Assembly (NCBI RefSeq): GCF_031583065.1
Contig: NZ_CP134053.1
Span: 558,001-622,000, forward strand
Source: Streptomyces sp. CGMCC 4.7035
GTDB taxonomy: Bacteria > Actinomycetota > Actinomycetes > Streptomycetales > Streptomycetaceae
Direction of reading: 5' to 3'
Length of the DNA: 64,000 bases
Within the stretch, counting starts at the first letter, position 1, and each line of letters starts with the position of its first letter. Positions 24,767 through 33,186 of this stretch are shown piece after piece. The translations under genes and the position numbers were made by a program. Below the pieces are notes generated by a model. That model saw only the letters and a program-made list of their open reading frames with translations. It did no database searches and was not told where the DNA came from.

Positions 24767-26185
24767 GTGGCGTTCGCGGAGTCGGCCGGTGGCGGTGAGG
24801 CCGCGCCCTCTCCCGAGCCGGCCCCGGAGCCCGAGCGACGGTCCTGGGCACCGCTGCTGGCGGTGTGCGCCGGGTATTTCATGGTGATCCTGGACGTGAC
24901 CGTCATCAACGTCGCCGTGCCGGTGATCGGCCGGGAACTGTCGGCCTCGCTCACCGGCATCCAATGGATCACCGATGGCTACACCCTGGTCTTCGCCGGG
25001 TTCCTGCTCACCGGTGGCGCGCTCGGCGACCGGCTGGGCAACCGCCGGGTCTTCTGCTCGGGTGTGGCGGTGTTCACCGCGTCCTCGGCCGCCTGCGCCC
25101 TCGCGCCTACCGCGCCCTTCCTGGTCGCGGCCCGGATGGTGGAGGGGCTCGGCGCGGCGCTCATCGTGCCCGGTTCCCTGGCCCTGCTCCAGCAGGCCTA
25201 CCCGGCGTCGGCCGCACGCTCGCGGGCCTTCGGGCTGTGGGGCTCGATGGCGGGCATCGCGGCCTCTGCCGGGCCGCTGCTGGGCGGGCTGCTCGTCTCC
25301 ACGGTGGGCTGGCGCTGGGTGTTCCTCATCAACCTGCCCGTCGGTGCGGCCTGCCTGGTGCTGACGCTGCGGCATGTGGCCCGCTCGCCCCGGCGCGCCG
25401 ACCGGGCCCTGGACTGGCCCGCGCAGTGCGCGGTCGTGGCGGCGGTGGCGCTGCTGACCGCGGCGCTCAACGAGGCCGGACGACGGGGGTGGTCCGATCC
25501 GGCCGTGCTCGCCGGGCTGGGCCTGGCCGTGTCGGCCGCGGCGGCGTTCGCGGTACGCGAGCGGCTGGCCCGGTCTCCCGCCCTTCCGCTGATCCTGCTG
25601 CGCTCGCGTGCGATGAGCGGCGGAGCCGTCATCGGCCTGCTGTTCAACTTCGGCTTCTACGGCATGGTGTTCACCGCCAGCCTGGAATTCCAGCACCAGC
25701 GCGGGTACAGCGCCCTCGGCACCGGGCTGGCCCTGTTCCCGGCGGTGGCGATGACCACCTTCGCCTCCGTCCTGTCCGGGCGGCTGACCCGCCGCACCGG
25801 CGATCGTCCGCTGGTGATCTCCGGCATGTTCCTGGCCGCCCTGGGGCTGGCCGGCTGGGCCGCGGCGGGAGCCGACCCCGCCTACCCGCTGCTGGTGGCC
25901 CCGATGATGGCCGCGGGATTCGGCACCTCCTTCGCCCTCACCGGCTCGACCGCCACCGTGATGGGTGCCGCACCCCCGGCGTATTCGGGGGCGGCCTCAG
26001 CCCTGTTCAACACCACCCGCCAGATCGGCAGCGCCACCGGTGTGGCGCTCGGCGGCAGCCTGCTCGCCACAGCCACGGCCTACAACGCCGGGCTGCGCAC
26101 CAGCATGGCCATCGGGGCGGTCGCCTACCTGGCCGCCGGGGGCCTCGCGTGGCTGTGCGTGCCGGCGAAGTCCACAAGGACGTAG
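24767..26185 (+). CDS. MFS multidrug-type exporter (DHA2 family)
   Basis: The protein has about 472 residues and 13-14 predicted helices. DHA2 marks are present: FMVILDVTVINVAVP in helix 1 (motif D1), GGALGDRLGNRR (motif A) and GSMAGIAASAGPLLGGLL (motif C, antiporter signature). Start GTG 24767 has GGAG 8 nt upstream; GTG 24758 is an in-frame alternative with a crowded site. Such pumps export drugs or secondary metabolites with protons. No regulator is directly adjacent and the gene stands alone. Confidence 0.9.
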   Translation: MAFAESAGGGEAAPSPEPAPEPERRSWAPLLAVCAGYFMVILDVTVINVAVPVIGRELSASLTGIQWITDGYTLVFAGFLLTGGALGDRLGNRRVFCSGVAVFTASSAACALAPTAPFLVAARMVEGLGAALIVPGSLALLQQAYPASAARSRAFGLWGSMAGIAASAGPLLGGLLVSTVGWRWVFLINLPVGAACLVLTLRHVARSPRRADRALDWPAQCAVVAAVALLTAALNEAGRRGWSDPAVLAGLGLAVSAAAAFAVRERLARSPALPLILLRSRAMSGGAVIGLLFNFGFYGMVFTASLEFQHQRGYSALGTGLALFPAVAMTTFASVLSGRLTRRTGDRPLVISGMFLAALGLAGWAAAGADPAYPLLVAPMMAAGFGTSFALTGSTATVMGAAPPAYSGAASALFNTTRQIGSATGVALGGSLLATATAYNAGLRTSMAIGAVAYLAAGGLAWLCVPAKSTRT

Positions 26186-26299
26186 GACGTGCCGGCGTCG
26201 GCGTGCCGGCCCTGGTCGCAGCAGCCGGCGCCGCCCCGCCTTGCCACTCGCCGCGCAGAGCGTAGAGGCGTCGAGGCCACCCTGGCGCCGCACATGCTT

Positions 26300-26355
26300 C
26301 CCCACGTCCCCACGTCCCCACGTCCCCAGGTCCCCACGTCCCCACATCCCCCAGG
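26300..26355. repeat. Octanucleotide tandem repeat, seven units
   Basis: Seven head-to-tail 8-bp units, consensus CCCCACGT, with the last three slightly changed (one perfect copy among them). It lies in noncoding DNA and is a likely slippage locus. Confidence 0.85.
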
Positions 26356-26494
26356 CAGTCAGGGAGTTGTCCCGCGTCGCTGCCCGCGACGGACTGGTGA
26401 TCGCCTCCACCAACGCTCCTCGGACACGGCCGGGGTCTGTCACCGTCTTCGTGGAGCGCTGCTCCGAGCTGCCGCCCATGGCTCGACCGTCGGC
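26356..26494 (+). pseudogene. Possible relic of a SAM-dependent methyltransferase C-terminus
   Basis: An open frame here reads VRELSRVAARDGLVIASTN. In intact class I methyltransferases the strand after motif IV typically reads like ELRRVLRPGGLVIASTN. Nothing recognisable precedes it, because the octamer repeat replaces the upstream part. Chance resemblance cannot be excluded. Confidence 0.3.
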
Positions 26495-27163
26495 TCAGCC
26501 CGCGTGAGGCCGAGCCAGGCCGTGGTCGTAGGCGAAGATCACCGCCTGGATGCGGTCGCGGGCGCCGATCTTGGACAGGACGCGGCCGACATGGGTCTTC
26601 ACCGTGGATTCCGACAGCACGAAGCGGGCGGCGATCTCGCCGTTGGACCAGCCCTTGCCGATGGCGACGAGGATTTCGCGTTCGCGGTCGGTGAGGGAGG
26701 CCAGCCTCGGGTCCTCGGCGGAGCCGTCGGCGTGGGGCGGCACGAGCCGGGCGAATTCGTGCAGCAGGCGGCGGGTGAGGGCGGGGGCGATCACGGCGTC
26801 CCCGGCGGCCACGGCACGGATGCCCGCGAGGAGTTCCTCGGGACGGGCGTCCTTGAGCAGGAAGCCGCTGGCCCCTGCGCGCAGGGCCGCATAAACGTAC
26901 TCGTCGAGGTCGAAGGTGGTCAGGACGAGGACCCGGGAACGGTCGCCGGCGGCGACGATACGGCGTGTGGCCTCGATGCCGTCCATGCCCGGCATACGGA
27001 CGTCCATGAGCACGACGTCGGGGCGGAGTTCGGCGGCCTTGCGCACGGCCTCGGTTCCGTGCGCGGCCTCGCCGACCACGTCCGTCTCGGGTACGGAGTC
27101 GAGGAGCATGCGGAAGCCGTATCGCTGGAGCGGCTGGTCGTCCACGATGAGCACGGTGGTCAT
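26495..27163 (-). CDS. NarL/LuxR-family response regulator
   Basis: The 222-residue protein has a receiver domain with the phospho-acceptor in VVLMDVRMPGMDG (Asp near 53), the acidic pair VDDQ near 8-10 and LLKDA for the conserved Lys. The LuxR helix-turn-helix follows at about 150-215 (LTDREREILVAIGKGWSNGEIA, LSESTVKTHVGRVLSKI). ATG 27163 overlaps the histidine kinase stop by 4 nt. It is the last gene of an operon ABC ATPase - permease - kinase - regulator, and probably controls that operon. Confidence 0.93.
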   Translation of the reverse strand: MTTVLIVDDQPLQRYGFRMLLDSVPETDVVGEAAHGTEAVRKAAELRPDVVLMDVRMPGMDGIEATRRIVAAGDRSRVLVLTTFDLDEYVYAALRAGASGFLLKDARPEELLAGIRAVAAGDAVIAPALTRRLLHEFARLVPPHADGSAEDPRLASLTDREREILVAIGKGWSNGEIAARFVLSESTVKTHVGRVLSKIGARDRIQAVIFAYDHGLARPHAG

Positions 27164-28458
27164 CGGGCAGCACCGCCCTGGGGAGCGAGGTCGAGCGCGG
27201 CCCGCACCGTCCATCCCGGGCCGACCGGACCCGCGCTGACGTGTCCGCCGTAGAGAGCTGCTCGTTCTCGCATGCCCACCAGGCCGTGTCCTTCCTCGTT
27301 CGCCGGGCCGGGTCGTTCGGCCGGAGCGGGCGGTCCGGAGTCCTGCACGGTGATCGTCAGCCGTGTGTCCTCCATGACGATCGCCAGGTTCGCACGGGCA
27401 CCGGCGCCGGCGTGCTTCAGGGTGTTCGTCAGGGCCTCCTGCACGATGCGGTAGACCGTCAGCTGCACCCCGCTGTCGAGGGTGTCGATGTCACCGGCGG
27501 TACGGTAGACGACCTCCAGGCCGGCGGCGCGTACTCCCTCGCACAGCGCTTCGATGTCCGCGAGACCGGGCTGCGGGCTCAGCTCGGGCTCGCTGCGTGG
27601 GCCGTCCGCCTCGCGCAGCACGCCGAGCACCCGGCGTAGTTCGCTCAGGGCCAGGCGGCCGGTGTCGCCGATGAGGTGCAGGGCCTCTTCGCCCCGTTCC
27701 GGAGCGACGCCGGTGGCATAGGAACCGGCGTCGGCGAGCGTGATGATGACGGACAGGTTGTGGCCGACGATGTCATGCATCTCGCGGGCCACCCGCGCCC
27801 GTTCGGCCGCGACGGCGAGCCTGCCGCGCTGGTCGCGTTCGATCTCCAGCCGGGCCGCACGGTCCCGCAGCCCGGCCAACTGGGCCCGCCGGACGCGGAT
27901 CATCAGACCGAGCGCGAGGGCCGCGGTCGCCGTGCTGAGGAGGAAGAAGAGCGCGTCCCAGACGGATACCGCCGCCGAGACCCGGACCGCGACCAGGCCC
28001 AGCGCACCCGCCGTGACCGCACAGGCCCACGGCAGCTGCCGTAGCCGCCCGTGCAGCGCCAGGCTGTACAGAGCGATGAAGAGGGCGACATCCGCACGGA
28101 GTGCGGCGCCGAGGGACCACTGGAGGACGAACACGGCCGTGACGGCGCCGAAGGCCACGGCGGGCGCCCGCCGCCGCCACAGCAGCGGCAGCACCAGCCC
28201 GGCCTGCAGGGCCACCATGCCGACCAGGGGCAGCCTCGTGAACGCCAGGCGGAAGCGGCGCGGGGCGTCGCCGTCCCCGCCGCCCGCCGTGTGCAGCAGG
28301 TCCGGCAGGCAGAACAGGAGGATGACCAGGACCACCACAGCGGTGTCCAGCACCCACGGATGGGCCCGGTCGGCGTGCCGGAGCCGCTGGCCGGCCCGGC
28401 CGAGCCGGGCGACCAGCGGCCCCATCCCGCCGAGGTCTTCGGTGGTCACGGAGTGCAC
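27160..28458 (-). CDS. HisKA_3-type sensor histidine kinase
   Basis: The 432-residue protein has about five to six helices in residues 35-185, with no large extracytoplasmic domain, then a coiled-coil stretch and the dimerisation/phospho-acceptor box REMHDIVGHNLSVI. An HATPase domain follows with an N-box-like QEALTNTLKHAGA and a G-box GHGLVGMRERAALYGG. This is the DesK/NarX-like class that pairs with LuxR-type regulators. GTG 28458 is the likely start. The neighbouring ABC genes suggest sensing of membrane stress or a peptide antibiotic. Confidence 0.9.
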   Translation of the reverse strand: MHSVTTEDLGGMGPLVARLGRAGQRLRHADRAHPWVLDTAVVVLVILLFCLPDLLHTAGGGDGDAPRRFRLAFTRLPLVGMVALQAGLVLPLLWRRRAPAVAFGAVTAVFVLQWSLGAALRADVALFIALYSLALHGRLRQLPWACAVTAGALGLVAVRVSAAVSVWDALFFLLSTATAALALGLMIRVRRAQLAGLRDRAARLEIERDQRGRLAVAAERARVAREMHDIVGHNLSVIITLADAGSYATGVAPERGEEALHLIGDTGRLALSELRRVLGVLREADGPRSEPELSPQPGLADIEALCEGVRAAGLEVVYRTAGDIDTLDSGVQLTVYRIVQEALTNTLKHAGAGARANLAIVMEDTRLTITVQDSGPPAPAERPGPANEEGHGLVGMRERAALYGGHVSAGPVGPGWTVRAALDLAPQGGAAR

Positions 28459-28482
28459 CAGACCATGATGCGGTGCCAGTCC

Positions 28483-29334
28483 TCAGACGTCGCGGCGCAC
28501 CAGCCGGTACGCCGCCCCGGCCAGCGCCAGTGCCGTCCAGCCGAGGAACACCAGGAGCCCGGCGGCGGGCGACAGGGCGGTGGAGTCGTGGGTCAGGGCG
28601 AACATCGACTCGCCGGCGTGGCTCGGCAGGTACGGGCTGATGTCGCCCTGCCACGAGCTGGGCAGCAGGGAGATCAGCCCGGGTACGAGCATGAGGGCGG
28701 CCACCAGGACCGAGATGCCGCCCGCCACGGACCGCAGCAGCGCGCCCAGGGCGGTGCCGATCACACCGACCAGGCCGAGGTAGAGCCCAGCGCCCAGCAG
28801 GCTGCGTACGACGCCGGCGTGGCCGAGGCCCATGGCGGCGGGCGTGCCGGAGACGACCTGGCTGCCGACGAGGAAGGCGACGAAGGAGCCGACGGTGGCG
28901 ATCACGAGCGCGACCAGCCCGTACACCGTCGCCTTGGACCACAGCACGGGCAGCCGGCGCGGCACCGCGGCCAGGGTCGAGCGGATCATGCCGGTGGAGT
29001 ACTCGCCCGCCGTGACCAGCACGCCGAGTACGCCGAGGGCCAGCTGGGCGAAGTTCGTGCCGAAGAGGGACAGGCTCAGGGCCGTGGCGGAGGCGAAGTC
29101 GCGGTCCATGGGGCGGCCGGAGTCGACCCCGGACTTGTAGTGGCTCGCGGCGATGACGCCGAAGGCGACGAGGAACAGCAGGCCGAGGCCGAGGGTGATC
29201 CAGGTGGAGCGCAGGGACCAGAGCTTGGCCCACTCCGAGGAGAGCACACGCCGGCCGGTCACTCGGTAGACGGGCCGGGCTGGAGCGGCCTGGGCGGTCT
29301 CAGGGGTCTCGGGCGTTGCCGTGAGGGTGCTCAT
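28483..29334 (-). CDS. ABC-2-type transporter permease
   Basis: The 283-residue protein has six helices after a 30-residue cytoplasmic N-terminus (LSSEWAKLWSLRSTWITL is the typical entry to helix 1 of these permeases). It overlaps the ATPase gene by 4 nt, and its stop lies 24 nt before the kinase gene. It forms the membrane part of an exporter whose substrate is unknown. Confidence 0.88.
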   Translation of the reverse strand: MSTLTATPETPETAQAAPARPVYRVTGRRVLSSEWAKLWSLRSTWITLGLGLLFLVAFGVIAASHYKSGVDSGRPMDRDFASATALSLSLFGTNFAQLALGVLGVLVTAGEYSTGMIRSTLAAVPRRLPVLWSKATVYGLVALVIATVGSFVAFLVGSQVVSGTPAAMGLGHAGVVRSLLGAGLYLGLVGVIGTALGALLRSVAGGISVLVAALMLVPGLISLLPSSWQGDISPYLPSHAGESMFALTHDSTALSPAAGLLVFLGWTALALAGAAYRLVRRDV

Positions 29335-30269
29335 GCCGCCCTCCCGGTCGTGTCGGTGCCGGTCGTGGAGCCGTGGTACTCCACGGCGTCTCTGGTCAGT
29401 TCCATGAACGCCTCCTCCAGCGACACCGCCTTCGTGGTCAGCTCGAACAGGGGGATCCCGTGCTCGGCCGCCCTCAGTCCGATCTCGCGGGTGGTCATCC
29501 CGGTCACCCGCAGCTCCTCGGAGCCGACGTGGCCGGTGATGTCCACGCCCGGCCCGGCCAGCACGTCCCGCAGCCGTGCGGGGTCCTGCGTCGCCACCTT
29601 CACGGTGTCGCCGCCCGCCTCACGGACCAGGTCCTGCACGGTCGTGTCGGCCAGCAGCCGTCCCCGGCCGACGATGATCAGGTGGTCCGCCACCAGCGCC
29701 ACCTCGCTCATCAGATGCGAGGAGACGAACACCGTCCGCCCCTCGGCCGCGAGTGACGTCAGCAGATTGCGGATCCAGAGCACGCCCTCGGGGTCCAGTC
29801 CGTTCACGGGCTCGTCCAGCATCACCGTCTGCGGATCACCCAGCAGAGCGGCCGCGATGCCGAGCCGCTGCCCCATGCCGAGGGAAAAGGCGCCGGCCCG
29901 CTTCTTCGCGACACTGCTGAGACCGGCGAGTTCGACGACCTCGTCGACCCGGCGGCGCGGAATGCCGTGGGTCAGCGCGAGCGCCCGGAGGTGGTGGTAG
30001 GCCGAGCGGCCCGGATGGACCGACTTGGCCTCAAGGAGCGCCCCGACCTCCTGCAGCGGCGCCTGGTGGCGGGCGTAGTGGTGACCGTTCACCGTCACGG
30101 AGCCGCTCGTCGGCGAGTCGAGCCCGACGATCATGCGCATGGTCGTGGACTTCCCTGCCCCGTTGGGCCCCAGGAAGCCGGTCACCGTACCCGGCTTCAC
30201 GGTGAAGTCCAGACCGTCGACGGCTGTCTTCTCCCCGTATCTCTTGGTGAGCTGCTGTGCGTCGATCAT
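29331..30269 (-). CDS. ABC transporter ATP-binding protein (ABC-2 exporter type)
   Basis: The 312-residue ATPase has Walker A GPNGAGKSTTM (about 34-44), Q-loop region LLEAKSVHPGRSAYHHL, a signature FSLGMGQRLGIA, Walker B VMLDEPVNGLDPEG and SSHLMSE with the switch His. A 90-residue regulatory C-terminus follows, as in BcrA/DrrA-type transporters. It is the first gene of the ABC/two-component operon. Direct repeats at 30352-30394 lie in its upstream region. Confidence 0.93.
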   Translation of the reverse strand: MIDAQQLTKRYGEKTAVDGLDFTVKPGTVTGFLGPNGAGKSTTMRMIVGLDSPTSGSVTVNGHHYARHQAPLQEVGALLEAKSVHPGRSAYHHLRALALTHGIPRRRVDEVVELAGLSSVAKKRAGAFSLGMGQRLGIAAALLGDPQTVMLDEPVNGLDPEGVLWIRNLLTSLAAEGRTVFVSSHLMSEVALVADHLIIVGRGRLLADTTVQDLVREAGGDTVKVATQDPARLRDVLAGPGVDITGHVGSEELRVTGMTTREIGLRAAEHGIPLFELTTKAVSLEEAFMELTRDAVEYHGSTTGTDTTGRAA

Positions 30270-30351
30270 GTGCGTTCTCTCTTTCGGACCGCGGCGTCCG
30301 ACACGCCTGACGCCTCCTCCGCAACGCTAAGACCGCACTCTCCCGGATCCC

Positions 30352-30394
30352 GTGGTACCGGGGACTGAAGAGTGCCGGGCAGGTGGTACCGGGG
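30352..30394. promoter_or_regulatory. Two 12-bp direct repeats with GGTACC cores
   Basis: GTGGTACCGGGG occurs at 30352-30363 and 30383-30394, 31 bp apart (three helical turns), so both face the same side of DNA. They lie in the 271-bp divergent region (30270-30540) between the ABC/two-component operon and the COG4705-type gene. They are candidate sites for the operon's own LuxR-type regulator. Confidence 0.5.
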
Positions 30395-30500
30395 TACTAC
30401 GACCCGGCGTTGTGCGCACGGAGCGACGGTGAGCCCCCGTGGCCGACCCGGTCGCCGGTCGGCTTGTGCGAGCAGCGGTGGGCGTGGTGCCGCGCGGCAG

Positions 30501-30516
30501 TCAGGATGCGTTCAGG
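30501..30516 (+). promoter_or_regulatory. TCAGG direct repeat before the COG4705-type gene
   Basis: TCAGG at 30501-30505 and 30512-30516 are 11 bp apart, one helical turn, as OmpR/PhoB-type regulators prefer. The second copy is part of ATGCGTTCAGG, which recurs exactly at 31399-31409 before the truncated paralogue. The OmpR-type regulator encoded at 33183-33845 is a candidate binder. Confidence 0.35.
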
Positions 30517-30540
30517 TGTCCGATGGCACGGTCGCTGTCC

Positions 30541-31374
30541 ATGACCTACGAAATGTCTGAGACTCCCGCGGTCCCCAGCGACGTTGCCGCTGCTGCGCGT
30601 CCCCGGCCGCGCTGGAACAAGGTGCCCGAGATCACCGTCTACTTCTGGATCATCAAGGTGTTGTGCACGACGGTCGGCGAGACCGCGGCCGACCTGCTGA
30701 ACGAGAAGGCGGGCCTCGGCCTGACCGGTGTGTCGGTGCTGATGAGCGCGCTGCTGGCCGTGGTGCTGGTGGTGCAGTTCCGCACGCGTGCGTACCGGGC
30801 GGGCGTGTACTGGCTCGCGGTGGCCCTGATCAGTGTCGTCGGCACCCTGATCAGCGACAACCTGAGCGACAACATGGGCGTGCCGCTGGAGACGAGTACG
30901 ACGGTGTTCGCGATCGTTCTCGCGGTCGTGTTCGTGGTCTGGTACCGGCGCGAGCGGACGCTGTCCATCCACCACATCGACACCACGGGCCGCGAGTCCT
31001 TCTACTGGCTCGCCGTCCTGTTCACCTTCGCCCTGGGAACCGCCGCCGGGGACTTGGTGTCCGAGCGCATGGACCTCGGGTACTGGCTGTCCGCCGTGCT
31101 GTTCGCGGCGGCCATCGCCGCGGTGGCCATCGCCCACTTCGCGTTGGGCCTGGACGCGGTGTGGAGCTTCTGGATCGCCTACATCCTCACCCGCCCGCTC
31201 GGCGCGTCCATCGGCGACTACCTCTCCCAGCCGACCGGCGACGGCGGCCTGGGGCTGGGCACCGTGGTGACCAGCGCGCTGTTCCTGACGGTCATCCTCG
31301 GTCTGGTCGTGTACCTGGGCGTGACGCGCAAGGACGTCACCGAACCTGAGCGGGCCGCCCGATACGCGGCCTGA
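30541..31374 (+). CDS. COG4705-type multi-helix membrane protein
   Basis: The protein has about 277 residues from ATG 30541; ATG 30523 with AGGTG upstream and ATG 30553 are alternatives. It contains four copies of a two-helix unit with a recurring T-x-x-[GA]-[DE] pattern: TTVGETAADLLNEK, VVGTLISDNLSDN, ALGTAAGDLVSER and PLGASIGDYLSQP. This is the COG4705 family. In other bacteria such genes often sit beside two-component systems, as here (kinase and OmpR-type regulator at 31804-33845). The transported substrate, if any, is unknown. Confidence 0.78.
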   Translation: MTYEMSETPAVPSDVAAAARPRPRWNKVPEITVYFWIIKVLCTTVGETAADLLNEKAGLGLTGVSVLMSALLAVVLVVQFRTRAYRAGVYWLAVALISVVGTLISDNLSDNMGVPLETSTTVFAIVLAVVFVVWYRRERTLSIHHIDTTGRESFYWLAVLFTFALGTAAGDLVSERMDLGYWLSAVLFAAAIAAVAIAHFALGLDAVWSFWIAYILTRPLGASIGDYLSQPTGDGGLGLGTVVTSALFLTVILGLVVYLGVTRKDVTEPERAARYAA

Positions 31375-31462
31375 CCAGGCAACCAGGTCACGTCCAGCAT
31401 GCGTTCAGGCCCTCTGTGCCGCGGTCGGAGACACCGGCCGCAGTCCGCGGCCGGCGCATCTC

Positions 31463-31500
31463 ACAGGGCGCTCGTCCCACTTCGGGGGCGAGCGCCCTGT
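31463..31500 (+). terminator. Hairpin terminator
   Basis: ACAGGGCGCTCG and CGAGCGCCCTGT are perfect 12-bp arms, extended around an ACTTC loop by C/G pairs. The hairpin ends 26 nt before the truncated COG4705 paralogue, so it ends the upstream transcript or acts as an attenuator for the small gene. Confidence 0.75.
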
Positions 31501-31526
31501 CGTTTCGACCGGCCAGGAGACATCGA

Positions 31527-31823
31527 GTGGAGAAGTCGGAGCTCCTCACCGACCTCGACATGGCGAACACGCCGACCAGGACCGAGTCGGTCATGAAGAA
31601 ACTGCCCGAGGTCACCACCGCGGGTGACTTCCTCACCAAGCCGGTCGCCAAGGGCGGCCTGGATCTCGGCACGGCGGGCTCGTCCGCCATCCTGCTCGCG
31701 GTCCTGCTCGGCCTGACGGCCTACGCGCAGGTGGAGGAGCGCCGGACCGTCACCGCATCGGCGAAGACCGCCACCGCATCGGCGAAGGAGGAACGGGAGT
31801 CGGTCACCCGGCAGGAAGGGTGA
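31527..31823 (+). CDS. Truncated COG4705-type paralogue (single-helix remnant)
   Basis: This 98-residue frame starts at GTG 31527, which has a strong AGGAG site 9 nt upstream. Residues 30-66 (AGDFLTKPVAKGGLDLG and the helix SSAILLAVLLGLTAYAQ) match the final unit of the neighbouring full-length protein (IGDYLSQPTGDGGLGLG and TSALFLTVILGLVVYLG). Only the last helix remains, followed by a polar tail with the repeat TASAKTATASAKEE. It could be a pseudogene or a new small membrane protein kept by its ribosome site. Its end overlaps the convergent kinase gene by 20 nt. Confidence 0.6.
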   Translation: MEKSELLTDLDMANTPTRTESVMKKLPEVTTAGDFLTKPVAKGGLDLGTAGSSAILLAVLLGLTAYAQVEERRTVTASAKTATASAKEERESVTRQEG

Positions 31824-33186
31824 CCGTGAACCTGGCCCCGGGCGCGTGCCCGGGCTCGTAGGACACCTCACCGCCGACGGCGCGGGCCAGGCGTCGCGCG
31901 AGCGGCAGCCCGAGGCCCGCGCCGTCGTGCCCGTCGTCGGCGTCGGCGCGCCGGCCGGGCTGGAACAGCTCACCCATGAACGCCTCCGGCACACCGGGGC
32001 CGTCGTCGACGACGTCGATGGCCACTGCGCCAGGGAGGCGCCGCACTGACACGGTCGCGCTGGAGCGGGCGTAGCGGACGGCATTGGCGAGCAGGGGGCT
32101 GACGATGCGTTCGAGCAGAGCGGAGGGAACACCTGCCTCCAGCACTGGGGCTCCCGTCTCCAACGCGGTCTTCACGCCGTCCGGCGTGCCGAGTTGCTGG
32201 AGCAGGCGGCCCAGGACGGGCACGACATCGGTCGTTCCGGGCGCCGTCGCCGCGTTCAGCGCGTCCTCGCGGGCCTCATCGAGGAGCGTGTCGCAGATCG
32301 TACGCATGGACTGTGCTGCCTCGGCGATCGCCTCGTGGGCGGCACGGGTCTCGGCATCCGTGCGGGGGCGGTCCCGCCACCAGTCGAGTTCCATGATGAT
32401 CCGGGTGAGCGGCGTGCGTAGTTCGTGGGACAGCTCTCCCGTCAGCTGCTGTTCGTGGCGCAGTACGGTGCGTATGCGGTCGAGGAGCGCGTCCAGTGAT
32501 GCGCCCAGACGGGCGAGTTCGGCCGGGTGATCCGCTGCGCCGAAGCGATCGTCGGAGCCCACGGCACTCCACTGGGTGGCCTGGTCGGTCATCGTCCGCA
32601 CCGGGCGCAGCGCCCGGCCGACGGACAGGCGTGTGAGGACGTACGTGCATCCGAGCATCACGGCGTCCAGGATCAGCGACCCCAGCAGCAGGGTGTCGGC
32701 GGAACTGCGGTACGGAGTCAGGTCCAGGGCGGTGACGACAGCGGCGACGGCATGGTGGCCGATCGGCTGTGCGCACAACCGGACGGGCTGGTGACCGTGG
32801 GGCTGGACGGTTGCGCAGGCGTCCTCCCGCTGTTCGGCCAGCCGGTCGGCGGACCGGGTCACCGGGCTGTCGACCGCGGTGGACGGTGGCTTCTCCAGCA
32901 GGCGGGTTCCGGCGTAGATCCACACGTTCTCGTCGAGGAGGCGGTCGTTGACGGTTTCCAGGACGCGCACCTGAGGACCGCTGGTGTCGACGGTCGTGGC
33001 CACCGCTGCCGCTCTGTTGCGCAGTTCGTCGTCCGCCTGGTGCTGCAGGTGCCGGTCCATCACGGCGTTGAACGCCACGGTCAGGACCGTCATCAGCAGC
33101 GCGGCGGTGGTCAGCGCCACGAGGGAGAGCCGGCCGCGCAGAGTGCGCGGGGCCAGGCGACGAAGGACGCGGCGGGCACGGTTCAC
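31804..33186 (-). CDS. Two-component sensor histidine kinase (HAMP, HisKA, HATPase)
   Basis: The 460-residue protein has an N-terminal helix (about 22-42), an extracytoplasmic sensor of about 125 residues containing two Cys (DACATVQPHGHQPVRLCAQ), a second helix near 168-188, HAMP, HisKA with GELSHELRTPLTRI, and HATPase motifs LLANAVRYA (N box), VVDDGPGVP (G1) and GAGLGLPLARRLA (G2). GTG 33186 overlaps the regulator stop by 4 nt. Its conserved acceptor His and both G boxes are intact. Confidence 0.92.
   Translation of the reverse strand: MNRARRVLRRLAPRTLRGRLSLVALTTAALLMTVLTVAFNAVMDRHLQHQADDELRNRAAAVATTVDTSGPQVRVLETVNDRLLDENVWIYAGTRLLEKPPSTAVDSPVTRSADRLAEQREDACATVQPHGHQPVRLCAQPIGHHAVAAVVTALDLTPYRSSADTLLLGSLILDAVMLGCTYVLTRLSVGRALRPVRTMTDQATQWSAVGSDDRFGAADHPAELARLGASLDALLDRIRTVLRHEQQLTGELSHELRTPLTRIIMELDWWRDRPRTDAETRAAHEAIAEAAQSMRTICDTLLDEAREDALNAATAPGTTDVVPVLGRLLQQLGTPDGVKTALETGAPVLEAGVPSALLERIVSPLLANAVRYARSSATVSVRRLPGAVAIDVVDDGPGVPEAFMGELFQPGRRADADDGHDGAGLGLPLARRLARAVGGEVSYEPGHAPGARFTVTLPAG

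Larger units (their letters stand above)
26186..26494. other. 309-bp convergent gap with octamer repeat and a methyltransferase-like relic
   Basis: The gap between the exporter and the response regulator contains the octanucleotide repeat at 26300-26355 and, directly after it, about 45 forward codons reading AVRELSRVAARDGLVIASTN and onward. That wording resembles the tail of a SAM-dependent methyltransferase. There is no start codon or upstream domain. I see no terminator I would defend. Confidence 0.4.
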
